NCBI GenBank assembly: GCA_003020985.1
Contig: PXRM01000024.1
Coordinates: 1-34,029, forward strand
Direction of reading: 5' to 3'
Length of the DNA: 34,029 nt
Source: Halobacteriales archaeon QS_4_70_19
GTDB lineage: Archaea; Halobacteriota; Halobacteria; Halobacteriales; Haloarculaceae
The notes below the pieces were generated by a model, which worked only from the letters and a program-made list of their open reading frames with translations, was not told the DNA's origin and made no database searches. The translations under genes were made by a program, and so were the position numbers. Numbering within the stretch: the stretch's first letter is position 1; the number at the start of each line of letters is the position of its first letter. This document shows positions 8,018 to 14,460 of the stretch, piece by piece.

Positions 8018-8687
8018 CCTCGCGCCCGCCGTGCCGGCCATCGTCCGATCCGTCGGGCGCCAGCGGCGCGAGGCTCCGGAGCCGCCGGTCGCCGAGCACG
8101 CAGCAGCCGCGGCGCTCGTGGCCGTGCCGCTCGACGTGGATGCCCTCCAGTCCGGCGTTCCACGCCGCGCCCACGTCGGCGGGCCCATCGCCCACCAGCG
8201 GGCCGGCCGGGTCCGGGTCGGTACCGAGGTCCGCGAGCGCCAGTTCGACCGGCCGCGGGTCGGGTTTCCACCCGGTCTCGGCGCTGCAGCAGACCACCGT
8301 GTCGAACCAGTCGGCGATATCGAGGTGGTCGAGTACGGCCTCCGTCAGGTACGACTGGCAGTGGGTCACCAGTCCGACCGGCCGGTCGAGGGCGCCGACC
8401 CACGCGGCATCGTCGTAGCGAAAGGCGGCCTCGGCCCGGGAGAGCGGGTCCTCGACCTCGTGGAAGGTCCGCCAGAACGCCTCCACGTCGATGCCCCGCT
8501 GCCGGAGCAGGTGGTTCGCACCGGCGCCGAACCCGTGCCAGACGGCCTCGGCCGTCGCCGGCGGGAGGTCCTCGCCCAGCCGGTCCCCGACCTCGCCGAG
8601 GGTCTCGTGGACGTACGAGGGCTCCACGTCGACCAGCGTCCCGTCGAGGTCGAACAGCCAGACGTCGTACCCCGCGGCGTGGCTCAT
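8001..8687 (-). CDS. HAD-superfamily hydrolase (phosphoglycolate phosphatase-like)
   Basis: A 228-residue phosphatase of HAD subfamily IA. Motif I is LFDLDGTLVD with nucleophile Asp13 and Asp15. A four-helix-type cap follows (about 20-90). Motif II is VGLVTHCQS, motif III is the Lys in GWKPDPRP, and motif IV is PLVGDGPADVGAA. All four motifs are intact, so it should be active on a small phosphate ester, but the substrate cannot be read. ATG 8687 (MSHAAGYDVW) places motif I at the usual distance; an upstream in-frame ATG at 8717 adds ten atypical residues. The C-terminus is an Asp/Gly/Arg-rich tail. It ends inside the convergent CPxC gene. Confidence 0.88.
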   Translation of the reverse strand: MSHAAGYDVWLFDLDGTLVDVEPSYVHETLGEVGDRLGEDLPPATAEAVWHGFGAGANHLLRQRGIDVEAFWRTFHEVEDPLSRAEAAFRYDDAAWVGALDRPVGLVTHCQSYLTEAVLDHLDIADWFDTVVCCSAETGWKPDPRPVELALADLGTDPDPAGPLVGDGPADVGAAWNAGLEGIHVERHGHERRGCCVLGDRRLRSLAPLAPDGSDDGRHGGREATSGG

Positions 8688-8789
8688 CCGGCGAGACGGT
8701 AGCCGGTCGACGAACAAGTACCTGCTGGCCGCCGAGGACGGGCCCGGACCGGCAGCGGCCGTCGCGGACCGCTCCGGGTCGTCGCCGGG

Positions 8790-9227
8790 TCAGGAACGGA
8801 CGTGGACCGACGACCCGAGGTACTTGTGGAGCACCTCGTCGACGTCGTCGGCCCGGAACGGCGCGAGGTCGTCGGCGATCGCCTCCCGGAGCGCCGACAG
8901 GTACGCCTCGTCCGTCCGGAGCTCCCGGAACGAGGCCGAGACGACCGTGACCCCGAGCGCCTCGCTCGTCGGGTCACACAGGTGCGCCTCGTCGGTGGCA
9001 TCGCCCCGCCAGCAGTGGTCGCGGAAGAACAGCCACCCCGGCTCGCCTGGCGGGTCGGCGCGCCGTTCCATCGTCGTCTCGAACCGGTTCGGCGCGACGC
9101 TCACGCCGCGCTCGGGCTCCACCTAGAAGGTGACGCGGAAGACGTACGCCGCGTCACCGGGGCCGTCGCTGCCCTCCTGCTCGGCACCGCCGTCGGTCGT
9201 CCGGTCCCCCCGGCGCTCGCCACCCAT
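8790..9227 (-). pseudogene. LWR-salt protein gene interrupted by an in-frame TAG
   Basis: The frame opens with ATG 9227, overlapping the upstream stop as TGATG, and runs 34 codons to AAYVFRVTF. It meets TAG at 9123-9125, then continues in the same frame as EPERGVSVAPNRFETT and on to the natural end (LHKYLGSSVHVRS). The two parts together match the haloarchaeal LWR-salt family, whose members begin with YVFRV.F and contain ADPPGE.GWLFFRD..WRG and SFRELRTDEAYL. The diagnostic LWR is CWR here. A GTG directly after the TAG could give a 110-residue product lacking the first strand. Nonsense mutation is the simplest reading; a sequencing error is possible. Pyrrolysine use is unlikely, since neighbouring genes end with TAG. 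Confidence 0.75.
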
Positions 9228-9505
9228 CAGTCGGCGAGCTCGTCCAGTCGTTCGGCGAGGTCGACGTCCTTCGTCGTGACCCCGCCCTCCTCGTGGCTGG
9301 TGAGCTCGACGGTCACCTCCTGCCACTCGACGGTCAACGTCGGGTGGTGGAACGCCTCCTCCGCGAGCCCGCCCGCGCCGGCGGCGAACCCGACGCCCTC
9401 GAGGTACGAGTCGAACTCGTACGTCCGGACGATCCGGTCGCCCTCGTGGGCCCAGCCGTCGGGGAGCTGTGACTCGATCTCGTCGTCGGACAGGAGTTCT
9501 GCCAT
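9227..9505 (-). CDS. 4a-hydroxytetrahydrobiopterin dehydratase (pterin-4a-carbinolamine dehydratase)
   Basis: A 92-residue single-domain enzyme that dehydrates 4a-hydroxy-pterins during pterin cofactor recycling. The visible core is AEEAFHHPTLTVEWQEVTVELTS with the family's His-His-Pro and downstream Trp, followed by the conserved GGVTTKDVDLAERLDEL end. Length equals that of bacterial PhhB/PCD proteins. ATG 9505 (MAELLSDDEI) is the natural start; the open frame further upstream runs through the inverted-repeat region and is not coding-like. Its TGA overlaps the ATG of the LWR-salt gene, so the two were translationally coupled. Haloarchaea generally lack aromatic amino acid hydroxylases of the classical type, so the physiological pterin is uncertain. 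Confidence 0.9.
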   Translation of the reverse strand: MAELLSDDEIESQLPDGWAHEGDRIVRTYEFDSYLEGVGFAAGAGGLAEEAFHHPTLTVEWQEVTVELTSHEEGGVTTKDVDLAERLDELAD

Positions 9506-9587
9506 GGACGGCGGCACGCCCGGCTGGAAGATAAGACTACGGCCGGCACGTCTCGTGGGCACGTCGCCGGCCCACTCGGGCGCGTTC

Positions 9588-9668
9588 ATACGGATTACGC
9601 TCGTCATTTCCACATCGACCGTCCGCACTCAGGCGGTCATCGTAGTGGACAGTTAGCGTAATCCGTAT
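9588..9668. repeat. 81-bp element bounded by a perfect 14-bp inverted repeat
   Basis: ATACGGATTACGCT at 9588-9601 is the exact reverse complement of AGCGTAATCCGTAT at 9655-9668, with 53 bp between the arms. A shorter nested pairing (TCCAC near 9610 and GTGGA near 9645) could lengthen the stem. The right arm touches the ctaA stop codon and the left arm lies about 80 bp before the pterin dehydratase start. The core AATCCGTAT also occurs at 10684-10692, upstream of ctaA. It may be a terminator/attenuator, a twin regulatory site or a miniature mobile element; no flanking target duplication is evident. Confidence 0.6.
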
Positions 9669-10525
9669 CAGTCGTCGCCCCGGCTCCCCCGCTCGGGTGC
9701 CGAGACGCCCGCGTCCGGGCGCTCCGGGAGCGGTCGGCTGTGGGCGGCCGCGAACGCGAGGTAGAACGCCAGCAGCGTCCCGCCCACCATCGCCAGCTGC
9801 GCGTCCGAGCCGAACACCTGCCGCCCCAGCACCAGGAGTCCGCCGAGGACGACCGCCGCCAGCCCGGTCACCCGTACCGTACGGCCGTCGGCACCGGTCT
9901 CGCGGGCCCAGACGGTCGCCCAGGACAGGGCCGCCAGCGCCGCCAGCCCGACCGCATACAGCGCGACCTGGGCGGCGCCGCCGTAGACGAACACCAGCCG
10001 CGGCGACAGGACCAGGAAGGCCGGTAGAAGCGCGGCCGCCGCCAGCGTCGCCCGGCGGGCCGCCGTCGCGGAGACGCGCCCGGCGAAGGCCCAGCCGGTC
10101 GCCAGCGCTACGCCGCCGTAGATGATGGTCGCCGTCGAGAAGTGCGCCGTCAGGATGACCCACTCGTACTCCGTGACGGTGAGCGCCCCGAGGACGATCT
10201 GCGCCGGCAACAGTACGGTCGCGACGGTCAGCGCGCCGCGCACGCGACGCGAGAGGCCGGCACGCCACGCGTGGACCGTCGCTCCGAGGATGACGAACCC
10301 GGCCACCATCGCGACCAGCCGGTGGAACCACTCCACGAAGCTCATCCAGTCGGCCGGGAACAGGCCGAACACCGCGCCGTCGCACAGCGGCCACCGCTGT
10401 GCGCACGTCAGTCCGGCGCCCGCCGCCGCCGTGTACACCCCCAGCAGCATCAGGACCCCCGTGAGTGCCGTCGTCCCCACGAGGTAGTGCCGGAAGGACA
10501 GCTCCGACCGGGACGGGAGGTTCAT
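9668..10525 (-). CDS. ctaA: heme A synthase-like protein (COX15/CtaA family)
   Basis: A 285-residue integral membrane protein with about eight hydrophobic helices. CtaA oxidises the C8 methyl of heme O to make heme A for terminal oxidases. Diagnostic parts are the extracellular Cys pair in GLTCAQRWPLCDG (Cys41, Cys48), heme-ligand His68 in EWFHRLVA, His128 in LTAHFSTATI, and a pseudo-twofold repeat of the bundle. In the second half the matching histidines are not obvious, which is often the case in shortened archaeal forms. ATG 10525 gives a short hydrophilic lead before helix 1. The product ends with a Pro/Glu/Arg/Asp-rich tail. The 3' end runs into a 14-bp inverted repeat. Confidence 0.9.
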   Translation of the reverse strand: MNLPSRSELSFRHYLVGTTALTGVLMLLGVYTAAAGAGLTCAQRWPLCDGAVFGLFPADWMSFVEWFHRLVAMVAGFVILGATVHAWRAGLSRRVRGALTVATVLLPAQIVLGALTVTEYEWVILTAHFSTATIIYGGVALATGWAFAGRVSATAARRATLAAAALLPAFLVLSPRLVFVYGGAAQVALYAVGLAALAALSWATVWARETGADGRTVRVTGLAAVVLGGLLVLGRQVFGSDAQLAMVGGTLLAFYLAFAAAHSRPLPERPDAGVSAPERGSRGDD

Positions 10526-10746
10526 GTCCCCGTTTCCGGGGCGGACGGACTTAGAACTCTCCCTTCGGTCCCGAGCGAGAGTGCGGACGGACGAGGGGAC
10601 TCCCCGGGCGTACGGGGCTCGCGGCCCGGCGACCGGCAGTCGGGGAGTGCCGTTCTACCCTATTTCCACGTTGTTCTCGGTTCAATCCGTATGTTTCCGA
10701 CATTATTGATATATTCTGCAGTTTCGGAGACGGAAGTGGCAGTTCG

Positions 10747-11481
10747 CTAGCAGAAGTTCTGCGTCGCGTACACGGAACCGTTGACGATGACCACGCCGAT
10801 GCCCTGCCGGGTGAAGCGGTCCCGGAGGATGGCCTCGCGGTGGCCCTCGGAGTTCATCCACTCCCTGACGACGTGGTCAGCGAGCGTCCGCTCCGTGGCC
10901 GCCAGACCGCCGCCCCGGGTGAGGTAGATGTTCTCACCGCCGTTGCAGTCGATTCCCGCGCGGGCGTAGCGGTCGGCCACGGTCTCGCCGTCGGGACCCT
11001 CGTGGGCGAAGTACCCCCGGTCGTGCATGTCCCGGGAGTGGGCGGCCGCCACGGCGGCCAGGTCCTCGTCGTCGTCCAGCGGCGCCAGTCCGTGGGCCGC
11101 CCGCCTGTCGTTGACCTCCTCGGCGACGAGCTGCTCGACGCGGGTCTCGTTGAGGTCGTCGCCGGCGGCCGCGCCGGGGCCGGGCGCCGCGAGGACGACC
11201 AGCAGGAGGGCGACGAGGACGACGAGGACGCTCCCGGCAGCCAGGTACGCGCCGCTGCGGGAGGGGGTCAGGAGATCGCGCCAGTCCGGGTCCTCGCGGT
11301 CGCGGGCCCCCTTCGGCTGCGGGCCGTCGAGGTCGATGACCCAGCCGGCCGTCCGCTCGGCGTCGAGGCCGGGACAGTCGTGGGCGTCGACGGGCCGGTG
11401 GGTCGAGCAGACGGGCCGCCCGCAGTGCGGGCAGGCGGCCGTGACGAGGGTCTCCCGGCCACAGACGGCGCACTCGGCCAT
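10747..11481 (-). CDS. membrane protein with N-terminal AN1-like zinc finger and extracellular CAP domain
   Basis: A 244-residue fusion. Residues 3-40 form an AN1-type zinc finger with eight Cys/His positions (CAVCGRETLVTAACPHCG, then CSTHRPVDAHDC). A linker (about 41-75) leads to a single transmembrane helix of about 25 residues (76-100), and the rest is a CAP/SCP domain. The CAP tetrad is complete: GYFAHEGP, GENIY and WMNSEGHREAIL supply His, Glu, Glu/His. This predicts a cytoplasmic zinc finger and an outside CAP domain. ATG 11481 is used because it starts directly with the zinc finger (MAECAVCG). Zn-finger-plus-CAP proteins occur in haloarchaea, but the role of either half is unknown. The last residue is Cys, as in the CAP-like protein at 6439-7197. 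Confidence 0.82.
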   Translation of the reverse strand: MAECAVCGRETLVTAACPHCGRPVCSTHRPVDAHDCPGLDAERTAGWVIDLDGPQPKGARDREDPDWRDLLTPSRSGAYLAAGSVLVVLVALLLVVLAAPGPGAAAGDDLNETRVEQLVAEEVNDRRAAHGLAPLDDDEDLAAVAAAHSRDMHDRGYFAHEGPDGETVADRYARAGIDCNGGENIYLTRGGGLAATERTLADHVVREWMNSEGHREAILRDRFTRQGIGVVIVNGSVYATQNFC

Positions 11482-12038
11482 GAGGAACGTACGTGTCGGC
11501 GGGTGAAAAGCGGCGCGCCGGTCGCGCCGCGGGGCCCTCCGTCCTGCCGAGCCACAGCCCGTTCCGGCGGAACGAACCGGACACCCCCGGCCGTCCTCCC
11601 GGGGGTCGGTGACGCGCCGAGACATCCGGGATAGCCCGCGGGTTTATTACTCGACGCCGCGCAGACGGCAGTGCGGGCGCCCGACCGCCTCTGACCCCAC
11701 ACAAGGCGCTATGGGACCCGCATTGTAGCATCCGAGGCCGCGCGCGGCCGGGGAGGCGTCGCCCACACGGCGCTACACCCCTCCGGGGAACTGACCGTGG
11801 TACCGACCCCCAGCGGCCGCCACGGTCTACACTTTGCTCAAACTGTCACAGGTGTATCGAAAAAATGTATGACGATCAGAACATCAAACGGCTTCTTTCC
11901 ACGGCGAACGAAGCGAAAGCCGATAGGTTACTACAGAACCCTCGAAAGAAGCCCCCAACTGGGCTTAGGTGGGGAAACGATGGACAAATAAAACTAAACT
12001 ACAGCGTCGATTTCTGAGCTGCGATAAAAGCGATAAAG
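11482..12038. other. 557-bp non-coding region at the left edge of island 1
   Basis: No gene is convincing here. A TTTATTA box lies near 11642, with no ORF positioned to use it, so a short non-coding RNA transcribed rightward cannot be excluded. GCGGG at 11669-11673 and CCCGC near 11715 could close a stem. From about 11820 the sequence becomes AT-richer and looks like leader DNA for the HTH fragment: AAATAAAACTAAAC near 11986 and a short direct repeat GCGATAAA (12020-12027 and 12029-12036). I searched for tRNA T-loop signatures and found none. Confidence 0.4.
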
Positions 12039-12242
12039 ATGAGCGGTGAAGGAATCTCCGTTCGCGATGTGGCGGCAGAAACGGGAACTCCGAAAAGCAC
12101 CGTGTCTGAAATGTATAACAACAACCGGGAACTGTATATAGAGGTTTTAGCTTCTGCGGTGAGGGCGCTAATCCCCCTTCCTCCACGGAGCGACCGGAGG
12201 GAGCGGAGTAGGGAGGGGATACAGCGCCCGCACGGTTCGTAA
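12039..12242 (+). CDS. small helix-turn-helix protein, probably truncated
   Basis: A 67-residue ORF. Residues about 5-31 (ISVRDVAAETGTPKSTVSEM) are a clear recombinase/Hin-like helix-turn-helix, followed by YNNNRELYIEVLASAVRAL. From about residue 45 onward the composition changes to a Pro/Arg/Ser-rich stretch (PLPPRSDRRERSRE) that does not look like a natural C-terminus. It coincides with the start of the orphan transposon-end sequence. I infer that a longer regulator or resolvase-type gene lost its 3' part to the insertion. The ATG follows GATAAAG, and a TATA-like AAATAAAAC lies upstream, so it may still be expressed. Confidence 0.5.
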   Translation: MSGEGISVRDVAAETGTPKSTVSEMYNNNRELYIEVLASAVRALIPLPPRSDRRERSREGIQRPHGS

Positions 12243-12289
12243 ACAGGCTCTCCGCCCCGTTTACTACCCCCGCGGTCGAAGGAGGTAGT

Positions 12290-12531
12290 ACGATGCTCAC
12301 CACGCCTCCGCTGGCGTTCAAACGCGACAAAAAGCGTGCGCCGGCGGTTGTGGCCGAGTGTCCAACAGGTAGGAGTGGGACACTCCGAACCGCATATAAA
12401 GGGAAATCGCCTGCGGAGTCCAGAACCTCTGTGTCCACGTCGGATGCAAGTTCCGACACAGAAACGGGAAGCCCCGACCTCAACAAGTGAGGGCCGGGTA
12501 GGCCCGAGCGCGGTAGGTCGGGGTAGTTCAC
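12290..12531 (+). mobile_element. orphan right end of an IS200/IS605-type (TnpB) element
   Basis: The segment keeps hallmarks of a haloarchaeal TnpB element 3' end, but there is no tnpB in front of it. ACGGGAAGCCCCGACCT (from about 12461) leads into a stem: CCCCGACCT pairs with AGGTCGGGG (ending at about 12523), with an inner hairpin GGGCCGGGTAGGCCC. It ends in TAGTTCAC at 12524-12531. The right end of the intact element at 14318-15737 has the same order on the other strand: AGCC, a CCTCGGGG/CCCCGAGG stem with CTCAAC in the loop, then CAGTTGAC. The codons through 12290-12490 are open (AECPTGRSGTLRTAYKG) and may be residual tnpB tail or omega-RNA scaffold. This is inference from structure, not a database match. 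Confidence 0.5.
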
Positions 12532-12631
12532 AATTTGCACCAGATTCAACCTGACTCGTGGTGAACTTCCGGACACGTCCCGAGTCCACCACGGGGTAAC
12601 ACTCATACGGCTCTGTAAACGACGTACACAT

Positions 12632-12877
12632 ATGGGAACGAAGACCGTCCGACTGGAGGAGGACGTGTACGAGCGCATCAAGAGCCGGAAGCGCGACGAC
12701 GAGACGTTCTCGGAGGCCATCGCCCGGCTCACGGACGACTACACACTGCTGGACTTCGCGGGCGGGTACAGCGAGGCGGACGCGGACCGCCACCGGGAGC
12801 TGCTTGACGAGGCGGAGGAGGCGGCTGCGGAGGAGCGCCGGGAGGTGCTGGAGCGCGTCGAGAGTAGCGGCGGATGA
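12632..12877 (+). CDS. vapB: VapB-like antitoxin
   Basis: An 81-residue acidic protein. The N-terminus GTKTVRLEEDVYERIKSRK, followed by DDETFSEAIARL, is the ribbon-helix-helix-type start of archaeal VapB antitoxins (the UPF0330/DUF217-like group). The C-terminal half is a long charged helix (about 48-78) suited to wrap around the toxin. The ATG lies directly after CACAT, with AT-rich DNA upstream, so translation is probably leaderless. Its TGA overlaps the vapC ATG (ATGA), the classical coupling in these operons. By family knowledge it neutralises VapC and binds its own promoter. Confidence 0.9.
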   Translation: MGTKTVRLEEDVYERIKSRKRDDETFSEAIARLTDDYTLLDFAGGYSEADADRHRELLDEAEEAAAEERREVLERVESSGG

Positions 12878-13269
12878 TTCTGGACACGGAGTTTCTGATC
12901 TCGTTGCGGGCGGAGGAGGAGGCAGCGCTCGAACTGGCGACGGAGCTGGAGGCGAGTGGGGTGCCGACACGGGTGCCGACCATCGTGATCGAGGAGTTGT
13001 ACGTCAGCGTCGGTGCCGGATCACAGTCTGACGCGAACGCCCGCGATTTTGAGGCGCTGGTCGAGAACAAGCCGGTCGTGGAACTGGACGACAGCATCGC
13101 CCGGCGTGCGGGGGCGCTGGAGGGAGCGCACCTGGCGAGCGATTCGGACCCGAACCTCGGGCCAGGAGACGCCATCGTGGCGGCGACCGGGCTGACACTG
13201 AACGAGCCGGTCGTGACGAATGACGGTGATTTTCAGTCGGTCGACGGGCTCCGGGTCGAACTCTACTGA
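12874..13269 (+). CDS. vapC: VapC-like PIN-domain RNase toxin
   Basis: A 131-residue PIN-domain protein, expected to be a Mg2+-dependent endoribonuclease held inactive by VapB. The acidic active-site residues are all present: Asp4 (MILDTEF), Glu40/Glu41 (IVIEELY), Asp99 (GPGDAIVAATG) and Asp117/Asp119 (TNDGDFQ). The length is normal. It starts inside the vapB stop codon. The pair lies in an accessory island next to transposon remnants, a typical place for TA modules. VapC proteins commonly cut tRNA or the sarcin-ricin loop; the target here cannot be read from sequence. Confidence 0.9.
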   Translation: MILDTEFLISLRAEEEAALELATELEASGVPTRVPTIVIEELYVSVGAGSQSDANARDFEALVENKPVVELDDSIARRAGALEGAHLASDSDPNLGPGDAIVAATGLTLNEPVVTNDGDFQSVDGLRVELY

Positions 13270-13644
13270 GCGCGTCGACAGGTTTCGTGTTTCTGTAGGA
13301 GCGTGCAACCGGGTAGAGACGGAGGGCGTCTGGCCGCCGCTGGGAGTAGTTCTGGAGACGTAACTGGCACCCGACGGGCGCCGATCCTGCGCGATAGTCC
13401 CGACGAGCGCGAATCCCGTGGAAGGGGGTTCTCCTGCGACCGCACGGGTGCTCCGGCGGGTACAGGTAGTTCACCACGACCCGCCCCGTAGTCGGCAGGT
13501 TTCCCCACAGTAGACGCGGGGAGAGTCGGCCCCCACGTCGAAGTATAGACGGCACGTCGGACAGACACGCCGCTCCAAGCCATCGAGGTTGGCCGTATCA
13601 GAAACCAGCCGCCCACGGCCCCCACGGCGGGCGCTCGGGGACGC
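13270..13644. other. 375-bp region without a convincing gene
   Basis: Short frames exist on both strands, but none has start signals or protein-like composition; the minus-strand frame overlaps vapC entirely. A GGTAGTTCAC string at about 13465-13475 recalls the TAGTTCAC end of the orphan transposon end, but no hairpin precedes it. The codon bias of the region is mixed, consistent with decayed DNA between the VapBC module and the minus-strand operon. Confidence 0.4.
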
Positions 13645-13821
13645 TCACCGGCCCTCACCCCCGTATATGGCGACGGCGGCGGTATCGTCGCCGCGCTGGC
13701 GGTAACGGGTCCGGGCGTGCTGGGTGACCCCGGTCTGGTCGCCGCCGTCGCTGAGACCAGGGGCGGGGAGCTGGATGGGCGAGCGGGTGCGGTCGTCGTC
13801 CGAGTCGGCGCTCTTAGCCAT
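13645..13821 (-). CDS. 58-residue hypothetical protein downstream of the PAPS-reductase-like gene
   Basis: A small hydrophilic protein (MAKSADSDDDRTRSPIQLP, ending AIYGGEGR). Its ATG overlaps the end of the preceding gene by 8 bp (ATGGCTAA), which supports operon membership and the chosen start. No domain or transmembrane segment is seen. The sequence is rich in Asp, Arg, Thr and Gly and probably disordered. Its gene is the last of a minus-strand operon that begins with the truncated gene at 16066 and the interrupted PP-loop gene. Confidence 0.5.
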   Translation of the reverse strand: MAKSADSDDDRTRSPIQLPAPGLSDGGDQTGVTQHARTRYRQRGDDTAAVAIYGGEGR

Positions 13822-14317
13822 CGGCCAGCACCTCCCGGACAGTCTCGGCCCCGTCATCGCCATCCACACAATCAACGAAAGCGTCCACGACCTCCTCACT
13901 TAGTCGGCGGGAGCATCCGGGCCCGCAGAGTGTCATCTGATCTCCGGTCCTGACAGCATTAGCAGCCGAGAGGGCCTGCTGGCCGTCAGCGGAGAGGCCG
14001 CCCCATCCCCAAGTGTCTGTCTCATCGCCGTGGTTGGCGGACTCCTCAATCCCGCGGAGCCGCTGGATGAACCACGGGAAGTTGTCCTCCGGCTCCCGGA
14101 GTTCCGATGGGTCGCCATTCGCCCCACACCCACAGTCGGTGAAGTGGCGCTTCACCCACAGGGGGTTGATCGGGCAGTCCTCGTGCCGAAGGATGATTCG
14201 AGCGCACTCACGCCTAGAGAGCCAGTGGACGGGGCGGACTTCGACATGCCGGCGCTTTTCCTCGACCTTGGCCGTCCGGGCACGCTCGGGGCTCTCCTCC
14301 GCGAGCAGTCCCATGAC
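13814..14317 (-). pseudogene. 3' part of a PAPS-reductase-like PP-loop gene, cut off by transposon insertion
   Basis: This carries the last 167 residues of a protein whose first 116 residues are encoded at 15738-16085. It begins VMGLLAEESPERAR, the segment that follows the nucleotide-binding part in PAPS-reductase-family proteins. It continues with VRPVHWLSRRECARIILRHE and INPLW, equivalent to the W-x-x-x-D/E-V-W and NPLY elements, and a Cys-rich patch (DCGCG). Both pieces are in the same frame when the 1,420-bp element between them is removed, giving 283 residues. An ATG at 14314 could start a fragment, but without the PP-loop it should be inactive. It overlaps the next small gene by 8 bp. 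Confidence 0.85.
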
Positions 14318-14460
14318 GTCAACTGCCTCGGGGTTGAGCCCCGAGGCTTGTCAGTGGACTCCCGCTCTACCCGCGTAACGCGGAAGGCGTGTAATCGCCA
14401 TTCGCGTTCAGCGTCCCTGACTTGAGGGCCAGTTGACTGGTGGCCCGTCCAGCACCAGAC
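14318..14460 (-). ncRNA. predicted omega-RNA (TnpB guide RNA) region
   Basis: In TnpB elements the guide RNA overlaps the end of tnpB and the right end, and its guide is the host sequence directly beyond the terminus. Here that guide would start GTCATGGGACTGCTCGCG (from 14317 downwards), and the sequence 5' of the insertion, TTCAT, would be the target-adjacent motif. The 5' boundary is approximate. The claim rests on family knowledge and on the mapped ends; no transcript evidence is available. Confidence 0.5.
14326..14346. repeat. right-end hairpin of the TnpB element
   Basis: A perfect stem CCTCGGGG / CCCCGAGG of 8 bp with a 5-nt loop (TTGAG), eight bases inside the element's right terminus. 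In IS200/IS605 elements such subterminal hairpins are bound by the Y1 transposase, and on the RNA level form part of the omega-RNA. Confidence 0.85.

Noticed and set aside
9123..9125. TAG read as pyrrolysine in the LWR-salt gene
   Set aside because: Genes nearby (HMG-CoA synthase, the AN1/CAP gene, the GCS2-like gene) use TAG as their normal stop, and no pyl genes are seen.
11641..11760. tRNA or H/ACA RNA candidate after a TTTATTA box
   Set aside because: Only a weak GCGGG/CCCGC pairing; no T-loop, no tRNA cloverleaf, no conserved box. Left as non-coding.
11797..11991. 64-residue forward ORF in the left part of island 1
   Set aside because: Composition is not protein-like and it spans AT-rich promoter-type DNA; no family signal.
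13004..13555. 183-residue minus-strand ORF opposite vapC
   Set aside because: Most of it is antisense to vapC, and the rest has an Arg/Pro-rich random look.
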